Below are positions 1 to 11,290 of a stretch of DNA of 64,000 bases, in pieces (the first letter of the stretch is position 1; each line of letters begins with the position of its first letter). Position numbers and translations under genes: made by a program. The stretch comes from Dendrolimus kikuchii. Taxonomy: Eukaryota; Arthropoda; Insecta; Lepidoptera; Lasiocampidae. The notes beneath the pieces were generated by a model. It did no database searches, was not told the DNA's origin, and saw nothing but the letters and a program-made list of their open reading frames with translations. The stretch spans positions 27,906,934 to 27,970,933 of the forward strand of contig CM034388.1 in the NCBI GenBank assembly GCA_019925095.2. The letters are read 5' to 3'.

Positions 1-828
1 TCAGCAATACTTTACACCTGTTGTTCTGACCATCATACTGTTACATGTTTTCAGGATACGAATTAAAATGTCGTTTCGGAAGATCACAAATTTAATTAGA
101 AGTACAAACACCTAATTCACAGTTCTTACAAACACAACCAAATAAAACAAGTCCAAACATAAAACATTTTTCTACTTCTGTTTGTCTATGCTTTGGTGTA
201 CAGTAAAGAGTTATCTATGTAACTCTGTCTCAATGGGCCGATCTTATATATTCGCAAAATTAACATGCAACCCCCAAAAAAGAACATGCAGACCATTATG
301 TAGAATTCTGACACTTGTAAGTTTAATCCAAAACAACATGACTTCCAAAAATCTGCAGCGAAATTTGATCAATAGAAACGATTTATAACGTCTTACTCGA
401 AGGCCGCCCATAAACACAAAGGGATTAACGATTGATAAATAGATATATACATTATAGATAGATTTCAATACTTAGAAAATTAATGCAAACAAGTGACAGT
501 GAACAATTAAGGCAATTAAATACCAAGGGTAATAAAACATGTGTCCACGCAAGGGAATATCGGGTTGCCGAATACGCCATCGCCACAATACATTTTATCC
601 AGGTGTAAATCCGTCATACCAATCTTGAGCATTGTTTGTCGTTGCACCACGAAAAATCCAAAAAGTTAAGTAAAAGGTCTTACGACCCCCTTGACTGCAA
701 TATTATAACAATTTAATTAATCTTTTGTTTATACGTTTAATTTGTATATTTGTTTTAACAGACTGCGATCCCCTTTAATAAAAACCCGACCCCCACAAAG
801 GTTGCGACCTCCATGTTGAGAAACGATG
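1..828. other. AT-rich non-coding stretch, no gene recognised
   Basis: No convincing coding region or RNA gene was seen. The small open frames at 182-468 lack recognisable motifs. The last ~150 bases contain wording typical of hAT-derived ends (a 'gttgagaaacg' string near 815-825), so part of this may be an older degraded element next to the MITE at 837. Confidence 0.4.
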
Positions 829-836
829 ATCTAGAC

Positions 837-1384
837 CAGGGATTCCCAATCTATTTTGGCTAAGAGCCCCTTTTCCAAAATGAACTAATATCTCAGACCC
901 CATAACCAAATTATTTTATAAATCCCATCTCTATTTTTTTTCCTATTGATACAAAATACTTACCAATTTAAAAACTTTGCGGTTGGTTAAGTGAGTAAAC
1001 TTGACCTGATTTTCACATCAAAATTTAACAAAATAAATAGACATAAAATTCAATAAACATCAAGTGTAATTAATAATTATAAAAAATATTACATAAAAAA
1101 TACTTAAGTAGGCAATTATTTTTGAGAAAATCTAGTACGAACTTGTGAACTTATAGACTGCTTCAGTTTTTTAAAAGTACAACAATGATACTTTCTACTA
1201 AAATATTAGTCTTTCTTATAACAAGTTGGTACACGCAACACGACTTATACACTATCTTGAAAGTTTCAAATAAGAACTTGTGTTAATTATTAGAGGTCGA
1301 TTTTTAGACCTCATCGACCCGACGTTATTTAGGGAAAACAATTTTGACCCCGGGGGTTCTAACCGACTACTTTGGGAATCCCTG
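837..1384. mobile_element. hAT-type MITE (548 bp)
   Basis: The left end reads CAGGGATTCCCAA and the right end reads TTGGGAATCCCTG, so the terminal inverted repeats match exactly for 13 bases. The outer CAGGG is typical of hAT elements. The flanking octamers are atctagac (829-836) and atcgagag (1385-1392), six of eight identical, which fits an aged 8-bp hAT target duplication. There is no transposase frame inside, so it is non-autonomous. Confidence 0.7.
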
Positions 1385-1920
1385 ATCGAGAGATCTCAAT
1401 GTTCCTTACCTGCTATTATGAAGAATTACATAGCCATCCACTAGATAGAAGATGAATACATGTTCACATTTACTGCAACGTTCAAACAAACTATTTCAGC
1501 AATATAACTAAAATATTTAACATGTTTGGCCGACGTCCAGACTTGTGTTCTCGACTTGTCATTGTTGTTCCGGCCTATGGATACCACTTGCGTTTAGATA
1601 TATAAGAGTAAGTTTGCAGCATTTATTAAATATAATAAAGCGACAGGCGTTTTCTAATGTAGTCTTATGACCTGAATCAACATAATATCAGCTATTTAAA
1701 TATACAGAATGAAATTTTCAAGTGGGCCTCCAGGGCCAAATTCTAAACTATGCTAAATAGCGAAAAACACTCAAGGGGGGTTTCGAGGCCAAATTTGACT
1801 TATACTAAAGTCGTATCATTAGATTTTTGAAAAATCAATTATCCTTGTCAGGAATCGAACCGGCTGCTTTTGAAAAAGTAAATACACCCTTTATTATTGT
1901 TATGTCTTTGAAGACCACGG
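1385..1920. other. Non-coding stretch without recognisable content
   Basis: AT-rich sequence with no supported gene, RNA or terminal repeats. Confidence 0.3.
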
Positions 1921-1924
1921 GCCA

Positions 1925-2534
1925 TGTAAATGGCCCGGACATTTGGAGGGCTTGCGTGGGGCCATGGGGAGGCCAACACGTAGAGGCCCCTTGACAAATT
2001 TAATCTAAATGTGGCGTGACACTGACCGACGATTATCCCTGTCTACACCATATAGTAATGCACCCAAAGACAAGCCCCAGTCAGTGTAGGACTATTGTGG
2101 GAAATGAGAATAGAAAGTACCAGGCTATTGGGATGAACTGCTAATGGTACTAGGGGTCTGGGAATATAGGGGCTATGGCGTCTGCCCGTCGCAATGTTCG
2201 GGGAACATGGAAAAATGGGCAGACGGTGACTCGCCACTCCCTGCATGGGCCCCTAAACAAGCCATAGAAGCCAGGGGCAACATGGGTGTGAGTGGCTAAG
2301 GGCTGTAGAGAGGTAGGCTGCAGGTTCACCAAAGCTACTACTGATGTGATGCCATTTATAACTTCCACCTCTGGAGCTTGAATCTTAGCTCTAGCGATCT
2401 CCACTCCCTGCCGGCTGGCTAAGGCAAGCACGGAGGTTAGGCCCTGCCTTAGCCCCCGGAGTCAGGTCCGAGGTGTCGCTACTCACCTAAGGCTTCGCCA
2501 CCAAGCCCCCCTGCGGGTATTATTATTATTATTT
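1925..2534 (+). mobile_element. LINE 3' end with (ATT)n tail
   Basis: A GC-richer block ends in ATT repeats (2516-2534). The same block occurs in reverse orientation at 9495-10135, with matches such as the run around 'gattatccctgtctacacca'. A simple-repeat tail plus partial copies suggest a 5'-truncated non-LTR retrotransposon. No intact reverse transcriptase frame is left, so the clade is open. Confidence 0.5.
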
Positions 2535-2545
2535 ATTAATAATAG

Positions 2546-3094
2546 GTCCAAGTTAGCCCTGTTACTTCCGTTGATTTAGTCAAGGGCTATATGAACAATT
2601 ATTTATTTAGTATAACTTTATATTATTTATTTATTATATGTATGGAATATTATATGTATGAATCAACTTCCTTAAGACTACTTGTAAATATAGTATAGTA
2701 TAGTTGTAACCTGTATTATTATAATAAATCCTAGTGTATCTTGTCAGGATCAATTTCTATAAAGGAATGCCAAATGGCATACCAAGGTGTAGCTGGTTCG
2801 TGCTTTTGGGTAATGTTTGGAGTCACTACGAAGCGAAATGGTGATTTTGTGCAAGAAATGAAACGACGCCATTGAATGTTAAAAACGGAAGAGGATTTTA
2901 TTGTCTTTTTCTAAATGTGTTTTATATGACATTTATACTAATAAGGCAACAGATACACTTTTGAGAAATTAAAGGCGGCGCCAGATATTCGCGTCGGTAA
3001 CACAAGGGAAAGGATTGTTTTTACCCAAAATGTTCTATTTTCAAAACATATAATTAATTTGTACTCCACTTACATCGCCAGATTAGTTAAGAAT
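2546..3094. other. Non-coding stretch, nothing recognised
   Basis: AT-rich DNA with no supported gene or repeat boundary. Confidence 0.3.
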
Positions 3095-3235
3095 TTCTTT
3101 TAAGCTAGGTTGCCTGGAATAGACCGCTTTTAGCGATAAGGCCACCTATTGTTTCGCCAAGAAGTATTGTTATGTATTTTTGTGTATTTTAGTGAGCAAT
3201 GAAGTGTTATGTATCTATAAAAGTATTCCTACTTC
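3095..3235 (+). repeat. LINE 3'-UTR-like fragment ('cgcttttagcgataagg' type)
   Basis: It contains a short hairpin-forming 'gcttttagcgataaggc' block followed about 80 bases later by 'caatgaagtgttatgtatctat'. The same order is seen at 8985-9115 (plus) and, in antisense, at 18838-19205. This looks like the 3' untranslated end of a LINE shared by all three copies. Confidence 0.5.
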
Positions 3236-3362
3236 TAGTAGGAAGGTACCTTTTTGTAAGTTATTAACAGATTTCTTTTTAGCTTTTTTAAAATTAGCTA
3301 CCTATTAAAAATTCAGAAATATTACAAGATACGACTTTAACTACATATGTACACATATAATA

Positions 3363-4639
3363 GATTGGGGAAAAAGTCTTTTCGCATATATTATGTATGA
3401 ACTTGTAATAAGATCTCTTTGGCTATACCATTTGTATCTAGCTGGTTTTGGTATCTTTAAAAAGTTTTAATTTTAAAGAAAACAATTCCAAATTCAAATT
3501 AGGAAAATGTGTGATTTTCATTTGTTTTTCTTATTGTTAAAATGAGTGAATCTAATGAAGAAATTCGATATATTTTAAAATTTTACTACAAAAATGGTAA
3601 AAATGCAACACAAGCCGCGAAAAAAAATTGAAATGTTTATGGACCTAATGCAGTATCTGTGAGAGTAGCCCAAATTTGGTTTAAGCGTTTTCAAGCCGGA
3701 AATTTTGATATCAAAGATGCACGTCGCTTTGGTCGCCTGTTACGGACAAAATTGATGCCATTTTTGAAAAAGTGGAGCACGATCGGCATATTAGTAGTTA
3801 CGATGTAGCTGGAGAACTGGGAATTGACCACAAAATGGTTTTGGCGCATTTGACAAAAGCTGGGTACACAAAAAAGCCCAATATTTGGGTGCCTCATGAG
3901 CTCACTGAAAGAAACCTAATGAACCGTGTACTCATTTGTGATTCTTTAATAAGACGTAATGAAACCGAACCATTTTTGAAGAAGCTGATAACTGGTGATG
4001 AAAAGTGGATCACGTACGACAAGAACGTGCGAAAAAGATCGTGGTCAAAGGCCGATTAGGCTTCACAGACTGTGGCGAAACCCGGGTTAACTCGCAACAA
4101 GGTGATGCTGTGTGTATGGTGGGATTGGAAGGGTATTATTCATTATGAGCTGTTACCGCCAGGCAGGACCATCGATTCTGAACTGTAATGCGAACAACTG
4201 ATAAGATTCAAGCAAAAAGTTGAGAGAAAGCGGCCGGAATTAATCAACAGAAGGGGTGTGGTTTTTCACCATGATTACGCTCGACCTCACACATCTTTAG
4301 CCACTCAGCAAAAATTACGAGAGTTTGGCTGGGAGGTGTTAATGCATCCGCCGTATAGTCCTGACCTTGCAACTTCAGATTTTCACCTGTTTCGGTCTCT
4401 GCAGAATTCCTTAGGCAGTGTCAGGTTAACATCACGAGAGGACTGCCAAACCACTTGTCGCAGTTTTTTGATCTGAAGCCCCAAAATTTTTATAGCAATG
4501 GGATCACGTCCCTACCTACAAGATGGCAAAAAGTTATCCAACAAAATGGCACCTAAATATTTTAATCAAATATAAATAAACTTTATAAAAAAACCTTTTG
4601 AATTTTTATATAAAATGCGAAGAAACTTTTTCCCCAACC
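3363..4639 (+). mobile_element. mariner element, copy 1 (full length, inactive)
   Basis: It starts GATTGGGGAAAAAGTCTTTT and ends in the inverted partner AAAACTTTTTCCCCAACC-like sequence. TA dinucleotides sit on both sides (3361-3362 and 4640-4641). The 1.28-kb length is normal for mariner. The body carries a decayed DD34D transposase and is closely similar to copy 2 at 15972-17199. Confidence 0.9.
3542..4476 (+). pseudogene. mariner transposase, broken (DD34D type)
   Basis: Family: cut-and-paste DNA transposase acting on the flanking inverted repeats. The start ATG at 3542 gives MSESNEEIRY and an N-terminal helix-turn-helix region. The first catalytic Asp is in ITGDEKWITYD, the second in FHHDYARPH, and the third follows 34 residues later in SDFHLF, so the DD34D spacing is preserved. 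Damage: a TGA soon after the QAAKKN motif (about 3630), a one-base deletion near 3736 relative to copy 2, a TAG after WSKAD and a TAA near 4187. Asn after the second Asp is Tyr here. It cannot make active enzyme. Confidence 0.9.
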
Positions 4640-4724
4640 TAATATGTATCGGTATGTACCGACTTCTTAACGTCATAATTTAAACATTTAAGAAAATGTC
4701 AAATCACACCTTATAGTAATATCC

Positions 4725-5010
4725 TACAAAGACGTCCCAGTGCTCGGGTCTCCCATTTTCAGGAGGATGGACACTATACCCGTCACGTTTGTCCAAGGCG
4801 GCTTGACGGGTTTGACACATCGATTATATCGACATGCAGGTTGAACCACGATGTTTGCCTTTACCGTCAGCACGTATTAATTGTAACTATACGCACATTA
4901 TGTCAGGAAAGTGCTTAAGTGATGCGTTCTTTTCCGGCCAGGATTAGAATCCGCGTCATTTGAGTTTCAGACTCGACTGCACTTACCATTAAGCAACCAC
5001 GGCTACACAA
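4725..5010 (-). mobile_element. tRNA-headed SINE (family S1), aged copy
   Basis: Read on the minus strand it begins with a degraded tRNA-like head and ends in the 'gggctcgggcc...cccagcagtgggacgtttatgg' type of tail seen in better copies at 12700, 37080 and 39605. Many substitutions make this an old copy. The B box is damaged ('aggattagaatcc' in the plus reading). Confidence 0.65.
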
Positions 5011-5019
5011 ACTCACACT

Positions 5020-5740
5020 TATATTTGAAAAGAAAAAAAAGAAAAAAAAATGTGTGTTCACACGGAGTAAAAATGAAACTTCAGAAAATATATAGGTGAA
5101 CATAATTATATCTGTAACACTTCTGCTAAGTGTGCAACTGCACACACACATTTTCACATTTCTATTCTATTATAGACGTCTTTATTCTTAAGTATTTTTA
5201 CCCTTATTCGTAATAATTCAATCTATATTACACTTTAAATGACTAGCATAAAGTTCAAAATTCAATGCACTGTTACGCCCGTATCTTATGCTCTACGTAT
5301 AAAAGAATATCTGCCTTAAGTATATACAGATAAAGTTAATATTCATTTGAAATCTTTTAAATTTTATTTAAAGTGAAAATTACTACTAACGGGTAAAGAG
5401 AAATGTGTTTTATTTCGAATTATATGTAGTGGAACACTTACAAGCCAATAGATGGCGCTGTGCAATAATTGAGATCACAAACGTTTCCCGAAACATACAA
5501 ACAATATATACAAATTCAACTCGACGTTCAGTTGACTGTAACAGACGGGCCTAGGCCTGCGAGGAACAACACTAGCCTCGCTGGAAGATCTTCCTTTGAG
5601 ACGGAGGAGCATTCCATCTCGCTCCTCCACCCTCTACGGGCACCCCCTACATATATGAGGTAGTTATGGGAAAAATCACTCACCAAGAAGAAAAGAGTGA
5701 TATATATCTTTTTGATACAAGGATATATATACACATACAT
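5020..5740. other. Non-coding stretch, unclassified
   Basis: Contains A-rich tracts (5028-5050) and a GC-richer patch at 5540-5650 of unknown origin. I recognise no gene. It ends at an ATAC repeat that belongs to the next LINE copy. Confidence 0.3.
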
Positions 5741-6090
5741 ACATACATAACTTCACGCTAGTTCCCTTGCGGGATAGGCACGAACAACAGAGTGCCATTT
5801 AGGCTTATTCTTACACACCTCACTTGCCTCTTTGACATTCATAACTCTTGTCATGCAAGCTCGTCTGTTCTTAAGGCTCCTGACATCACCTTCTGCTAGT
5901 ACACGATCAATTTGATCATGGAAGGTGTGTCGTGGCCTTCCACGACTTCTACATCCATCCACTTTTGCATTGTATATCTGTTTAGTCATTCTTTCATCAT
6001 GCATTCTTTCCACATGCCCGAACCACCGGAGCATTCCTTTCCTTACCTTCACCCCGACACTCTCTTTCAGACCAACTCTCTTTTATATCT
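5735..6090 (-). mobile_element. LINE 3' end with ATGT tail (family B), partial ORF2
   Basis: The minus strand encodes the last ~100 residues of a non-LTR reverse transcriptase protein (6052 to 5753), with the hallmark LRWFGHVERM block followed by a GRPRHTF block. It ends in RAYPARELA and a TATG/ATGT tail at 5735-5752. The 5' part is missing, as usual for truncated LINE insertions. Related copies lie at 18893, 23228, 37374 and 44346. Confidence 0.8.
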
Positions 6091-6540
6091 TTAACTCTTT
6101 ATCTTTACAGTGAATAGTGTCAGTGTCAATTGCAGACAAGATGAATTATTATCTGTGAGTGACATCTGCATACTGATAAAGTGATATGAAATAAAATATA
6201 AACAAATAGGGTGAAAAATATAATAAAATTAATTACATTAAAACAAAATTACACTATAAAATTATAGTGTTACGATTTATTTTGGCTTGCTATTATATTC
6301 GGATTCCTCGTTCTAGCTACGCTAAACAGCTAATCATTCTTTCTCTTTTCTTTCTAGTCTAGTTTCTTCTCATTCGGATCTATAGTCATCGCGTGGAACA
6401 GGAATGAACTAAAGAGTTAAAGATATAAAGACACATTTTGAACGCAAGGGATATACAGATCTAATCACTCTTCACGTCGGATATATATCTTTTGAGTTAA
6501 TCACTCAGAAGTTACCCACTGCTAATATGAGGTTGAATTT

Positions 6541-6632
6541 TATGTGCTTATCTCTTTTTAGTGTTACTTTTTCGTTTCATCGAGTTTCAAATCACAACAA
6601 TTCTAAAGAAGTTTCACTTCAAAAGAAAAAGT
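6541..6632 (+). repeat. Short shared repeat ('gagtttcaaatcacaac' block)
   Basis: About 90 bases nearly identical to 41706-41796, including 'tttcgtttcatcgagtttca' and 'aagaagtttcacttcaaaa'. Probably a retroelement 3' fragment. The family is not determined. Confidence 0.5.
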
Positions 6633-6639
6633 ATATATA

Positions 6640-7200
6640 TATAAGAATTTTTAAAAAAATGTAACAAGCCCGGATAATCAAGTTCGTCCGGAGAGAGGAT
6701 TAAAAAAACTTTTAACTTAATGTTAATTAAAACCTGTTTGTCAAGTTTAGGCTTCCTAATTAACATAATTGAATTAATCTCTGAAGTTAAATATCGTCTT
6801 GGGAACTTCGAAACTAGAAATTAACAGCCAATCACTTAAGCTGTGTAGGAATTCTGATCGTCCTTGAATTGTTAAAATGAATTTATAACAATCAAACTTT
6901 TATATAATGTTATTAACAGCGTTATCCAGTATCTTGTAAATAAATAGTGAGCTGAAGCATTGCGTGTCGAAAGTATTTCCAACTCCTCAGAGGTCTTGCC
7001 GGCCCTAACAAATTGCATACACTTCATACAGTTTATCTGGCACCATCAATCCGTTGTTTATGCTCGCAAAGCGTCTGGGGATAACTAAGGGCGCACTGAA
7101 ACACTTTATCAAGATGTTTATGAGTTTAACACTGTTTAATGGCAAAGATAACGCGCTTTAATTCACTATCTTTTAAACATAGCAAAAAATATTATTAGAG
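6640..7200. other. Non-coding stretch, nothing recognised
   Basis: AT-rich sequence with no supported gene or repeat. Confidence 0.3.
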
Positions 7201-7209
7201 GTAAAAATA

Positions 7210-7740
7210 TATAATACTAGCGGCCCCGGCAGACGTCGTTCTGCTCTGAAATAATAAAAATCTAGGACATGATATCAGCGCCACCTACCGGTTCCAATTG
7301 TGGATTTAAACCATTGCGGGACCCACTCAGACACACAAAAACAAAATCGCTCCAGGTAATTAGGATTTTAGAACCCGATCTCAGCGCCGCCTACCGGTTC
7401 CAACGGGATTAAAAGCATTCTATGTTCGTCTCCTGGTTCTAAGCTACCTCCCCACCAATTTTCAGCCAAATTGGTATAGCCGTTCTTGAGTTATAAATAG
7501 TGTAACTAACACGACTTTCTTTTATATATATACTAGCTATCCCGGCAGACGTTGTTCTGCCCTGAAGAAATAAAATTTAGAACACGATTCCAGCGCCACC
7601 TACCGGGTCCAAATGTAAGCTATCCTATCTTTCAAGTCGGATCAAACTGCACACGGTGTGCAAATTTGATTAAAATCGGTCTAGTAGTTTAGGAATCCAT
7701 CGCGGACAAACAACGTGACACGTAATTTATATATATTAAG
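7210..7740 (+). repeat. Two adjacent RTE-like retroelement 3' fragments
   Basis: Two copies of the 'ctagc...ccggcagacgttgttctgc' head occur (about 7218 and 7540). Each is followed by 'cagcgccacctaccgg' and by the 'aaatcggt.tagtagttt' style phrase common in RTE-derived insect repeats. They end in TA-rich tracts. A third related piece lies at 32398-32508. Confidence 0.6.
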
Positions 7741-7894
7741 ATAAGATAACTAGCTGACCAGGCCACGCGTTCTTGTGGCTCAGTAAAAAAGTTCATTTGT
7801 TTTTACGTTATGCCCATAACAGGCTAAATTTCTAAACGTTACCTTTTCAGAGTTTACTGGTTCGAATTATTTTTTCTACTTTAAATACATTGTA

Positions 7895-8316
7895 CAGTCG
7901 CGGAATGAAAATGTTCGTCACTTTAAATCGAGTTTTGCTTGCGTGAGTACAAAAAAATACTGCCAACATTTTAATAAATACGTTTATAAAATACAGAAAC
8001 GTGAAAAAAGAAAATTGCAATGTTGACAATGACAGACGCTGAGATTGACAATAAGAAACAAAGAGGATATAATCACCACGCTTAACATAAATATTAAAAT
8101 CAATAAAAAGGTTTTACATGTCTAATTAATCTTATTAGACAAGATAAAAAATTCGAACAACTTTGATCTAACTAATTTTAAACTATACTGTCAAATAGTT
8201 AAACATAATTTTCTGTGGAACAGAACTGTTCTGTGACTTGGTTTGAAAAAACATGTGCTCGCGGAATGTTAAATGAATCAATTTACAAATTGACGAACAT
8301 TTTCATACCACGATTG
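7895..8316. mobile_element. Tc1-type MITE, copy 1 (422 bp)
   Basis: The ends are CAGTCGCGGAATGAAAATG and the inverted CATTTTCATACCACGATTG, about 27 bp of matching inverted repeat including a 'gttcgtca' block. TA lies on both sides (7893-7894, 8317-8318). A second copy with the same ends lies at 27928-28340. There is no transposase, so it is non-autonomous. The CAGT terminus plus TA duplication points to the Tc1/mariner superfamily. Confidence 0.75.
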
Positions 8317-8579
8317 TACAAACTGAACACTCCCTATATATTCGTAATAGATAGAAGATTGATTTACAACGTCTACACGATAAAGACAGATTTTTCAGTT
8401 AGATAAAAGTAAACAGTCGAATAAATTATAACTTGAGTGCATTCAAAAGTTAAACCATGCAACTATTTTGTTCATGCAACTGACATTTTTAATTTTTCCA
8501 TGTTCTTTTATATGATGATTGAAAAATAGACCCTAAGAAGAGTGTATCAAGTGTGATGCCTAAGTATATCTTATATATT

Positions 8580-8832
8580 ATACTAATATATAAAGCTGAA
8601 GAGTTTGTTTGTTTGAACGCGATAATCTCAGGAACTACTGGTCTGATTTGAAAAATTCTTTAAGTGTTAGATAGCCCATTTATCGAGGAAGGCTATAATA
8701 TAGGTTATATATCATCACGCTAAAACCAATAGGAGCGGAGTACCAATGAATAGTGTTTTAAAATCTGGGGGTTTTTAACTTGCTTTTTTTTACTATTTCA
8801 CGCGGACGAAGTCGCGGGCAGAAGCTAGTAAT
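8580..8832 (+). repeat. RTE-like fragment ending 'gcgggcagaagctagta'
   Basis: Runs from 'actaatatataaagctgaagag' to the terminal 'cgcggacgaagtcgcgggca' block. The same repeat lies in reverse orientation at 26200-26440, with shared phrases such as 'tttatcgaggaaggct' and 'aataggagcggagtaccaat'. This is a common lepidopteran repeat type. Confidence 0.65.
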
Positions 8833-8984
8833 CTATATATCTCTATTTGTACACCGCCAAGGCCTTGATTATGAGAATTACCTTACTTTTCTGACATTAA
8901 ATTTACATCAAATTATAAAAACTGTAATGTAAGTAATCGTATAATAATTAAGTATACCACCGTCACCACTCCTAATCAGCGGTA

Positions 8985-9115
8985 TTCTTGCCACGGGTTG
9001 TCTGGAAGAGATCGCTTTTTAGCGATAAGACCGCCCTTTGTACACAATTAGAATAATACTAGTTCGTAAGTTTTCTGTAATGGTGTACAATGAAGTGTTA
9101 TCTATCTATCTAAAA
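8985..9115 (+). repeat. LINE 3'-UTR-like fragment, second copy
   Basis: Contains 'gagatcgctttttagcgata' and 'caatgaagtgttatctatct', matching the copy at 3095-3235 in order and spacing. Confidence 0.55.
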
Positions 9116-9494
9116 ACTTAGAAACAGAATAACAAAACTTTTTCAGAATTCATACTTCACTATTGGAACCAAAAGTTAATATATCATGTTGTCCTTGTTG
9201 TTCTTATATTTCGTAGTTTCTCTTTTGATAAATAAGTCTTTGTTTTATGTAGGTAGGCACATTTTACGGCTGGCTTTCCCTACTACTTTACGACATGTTT
9301 TTCCAATACTTTGCGGACGTAAAAGATATCTTCATTCAATACACATCCCCTGTATAAATTATTATGTACCAAAAAAAACAGTACTCCTAGAGTTATGATG
9401 ATATTTTTAAAAATATACCAATATATTTTAGGATATTCTATATTGCACAAATACAAAAAATCATAAATTAAACACTAAATATAAATATATACTC

Positions 9495-10135
9495 CCTCCC
9501 TCCCGCAGAGGGGCTTTGTGGCGAAGCCTTAGGTTGCTAGAGCTAAGACTCAAGCTCCTGGGGTGAAAGTGATCGGAGAGGCCTGCCCCCTTGCTGGGGT
9601 GGGCCCACGCCAGCCGGGGTCACGGAAGAAAAGCTCACGCATTTCCCGTGACCCCGGGTCATGGCGTCAGATGGCACCAAGGGGGTTTTAGTGGGTATTC
9701 CGGCTCCTCTAGTCGGCGAGTCCCACACTCCCCCGCCGAAGTCTCCCCGGCGGGAGGTCCGCAAATGGATTTCCCCTTGTAAAAAAAAGGGGTGAAAGTG
9801 ATAAATGGCATAACGTCGGAAGTAGCTTCGGTGAACTTGCAGCCCACCTCTCTATATCCCTTAGCGAATCACACACATGTTGCCCCTCGCCAATTTTGTA
9901 TGGCATTTTTAGGAACCCACGCAGTGAGTGGCGAGTCACCGTCTGTAGTTTTGTAGTCCCCATAGTCCCCGAAACGTAGTTGAACTAGCAGTTAATCCTA
10001 ATAACCGGGTACCTTTTGTTCCCATTCTTTACAATAGTCCTACACTGACCGGAGCTTGTCCTTGGGTGCATTTTTATATGGTGTAGACAGGGATAATCGC
10101 CGGTAAATGTCACGACCATAGATACTGTTTGATTG
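9495..10135 (-). mobile_element. LINE 3' end related to 1925-2534, interrupted
   Basis: Reverse-orientation relative of the block at 1925-2534. It is split by an R1-like LINE tail at 9574-9788. Outside that insert, the order of matching segments is the same as in the first copy. Confidence 0.6.
9574..9788 (+). mobile_element. R1-like LINE tail with 14-bp target duplication
   Basis: The insert ends in an A-rich tract and is flanked by identical ggggtgaaagtgat at 9560-9573 and 9789-9802. Its sequence is the 3' UTR found in antisense at about 40660-40870, where it is attached to R1-like coding sequence. It is therefore a very short 5'-truncated copy of the same LINE, put in by target-primed reverse transcription. 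Confidence 0.85.
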
Positions 10136-10323
10136 TGTTTTATAATTATTTAATATACGATTTTACTTTACGTTTAATATAATATTGTTTAACAAGAGCC
10201 ATTTTTTGAATTACGAACTCAACGCTCATTGTGTTGCCATATAAAGCCTAGCATAAAGCCTTTATTCACTATCCTAACAACATATACAGGTTGGACTGTG
10301 GGCACTGTCTATGGTATATTTAT

Positions 10324-10788
10324 GGCCGGTTGCCATATCTTACTATTCGCATATTTTGCCATCGGTAGATATTTGACTTTACTTTTATGGAGCTTATGTC
10401 AGATTTCAAGCAGTAGTAAGAGTTTTTGGCGGGAACTGAAAGGAGACGTTGTGCTGTGCAGTTTCATTTTCTAAAAATGTGTAAAATTACCCTAAAATGA
10501 ACAATAGTTGTAGGATATTGATAGTTTTTCAATAGTAATTATGTGTTTTGTGAGAAATGTGAACTGTATAGTCAAATGCGGCCTTTTGAGTTTTCACAAG
10601 AACTCCGTTGAATGGCGTTAGTTGCAGCCTACAATACAACTGCGCGACTATTATACGAAGACTTAAACATCAGAATTGGCTGTATGGACTAAAGATTCCT
10701 TTGCTTGCCTTTGTGGCGAATACAACTACTACTACTACTCAAGCAGCAGTAAGGTAAATGAAGGGCTAGTTAGATATAAAAACCGGCT
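10324..10788. mobile_element. MITE with GGCCGGTT ends, interrupted
   Basis: Left end GGCCGGTTGCCATATCTTA, right end the inverted TAAAAACCGGCT. The ~130-bp intact relative lies at 53570-53699 and a fragment at about 26118-26195. The MITE is split by a retroposon at 10421-10738. The superfamily is unclear because no clean target duplication was found. Confidence 0.6.
10421..10738 (+). mobile_element. SINE-like retroposon (family T) with (ACT)n tail
   Basis: Starts 'agtttttggcgggaactgaa' and ends in ACT repeats. It is flanked by tcaagcagtagtaag (10406-10420) and tcaagcagcagtaag (10739-10753), a 15-bp target duplication with one mismatch. A second copy with its own duplication lies at 30483-30805, and a tail fragment at about 50200-50252. 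No coding sequence. Confidence 0.75.
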
Positions 10789-10799
10789 AACATAGACCA

Positions 10800-11280
10800 T
10801 AAATTTTTTTGTTCTTAAATATACAAACATTTGGCGGAATTTTACCTTTTAAAATAGGATGGTTTTAAAGATAAATTGTTGGAAGTATACATAAGTAAAT
10901 AATATAAAGCTCTAGTAAGTTTGAAACAATTTAAAGTATACTCACTAGTAATACACAAATTGGAATTTAATGGTGCAATTTCATAAAAAATGTAGCGTAT
11001 AAAGGAGCGATGCGCACTCAGCTTGACTGACGTTCAGCCCCGTGAGTTGAATGTAGCCGACGCTTAAAAATCAATTAGGGTAATGTTACGCCGAGTACTG
11101 GATTTATTGAATATCCACTTACTTGCTAAGTAATAGACAAGTTGGGGAATTTGTTCACGTATTGGTTCAACTACCTTCTCCGTTTGACCTTCCCGTTCAA
11201 AAACGACCTACGATAAAGGTAAGTGTACACATTCCCGCATCGTAAGCTTCTGACGCATCGTATCGAACAGATCGTAGTAT
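10800..11280. other. Non-coding stretch, nothing recognised
   Basis: No supported gene, RNA or repeat boundary. Confidence 0.3.
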
Positions 11281-11290
11281 TCTTTTTTAT

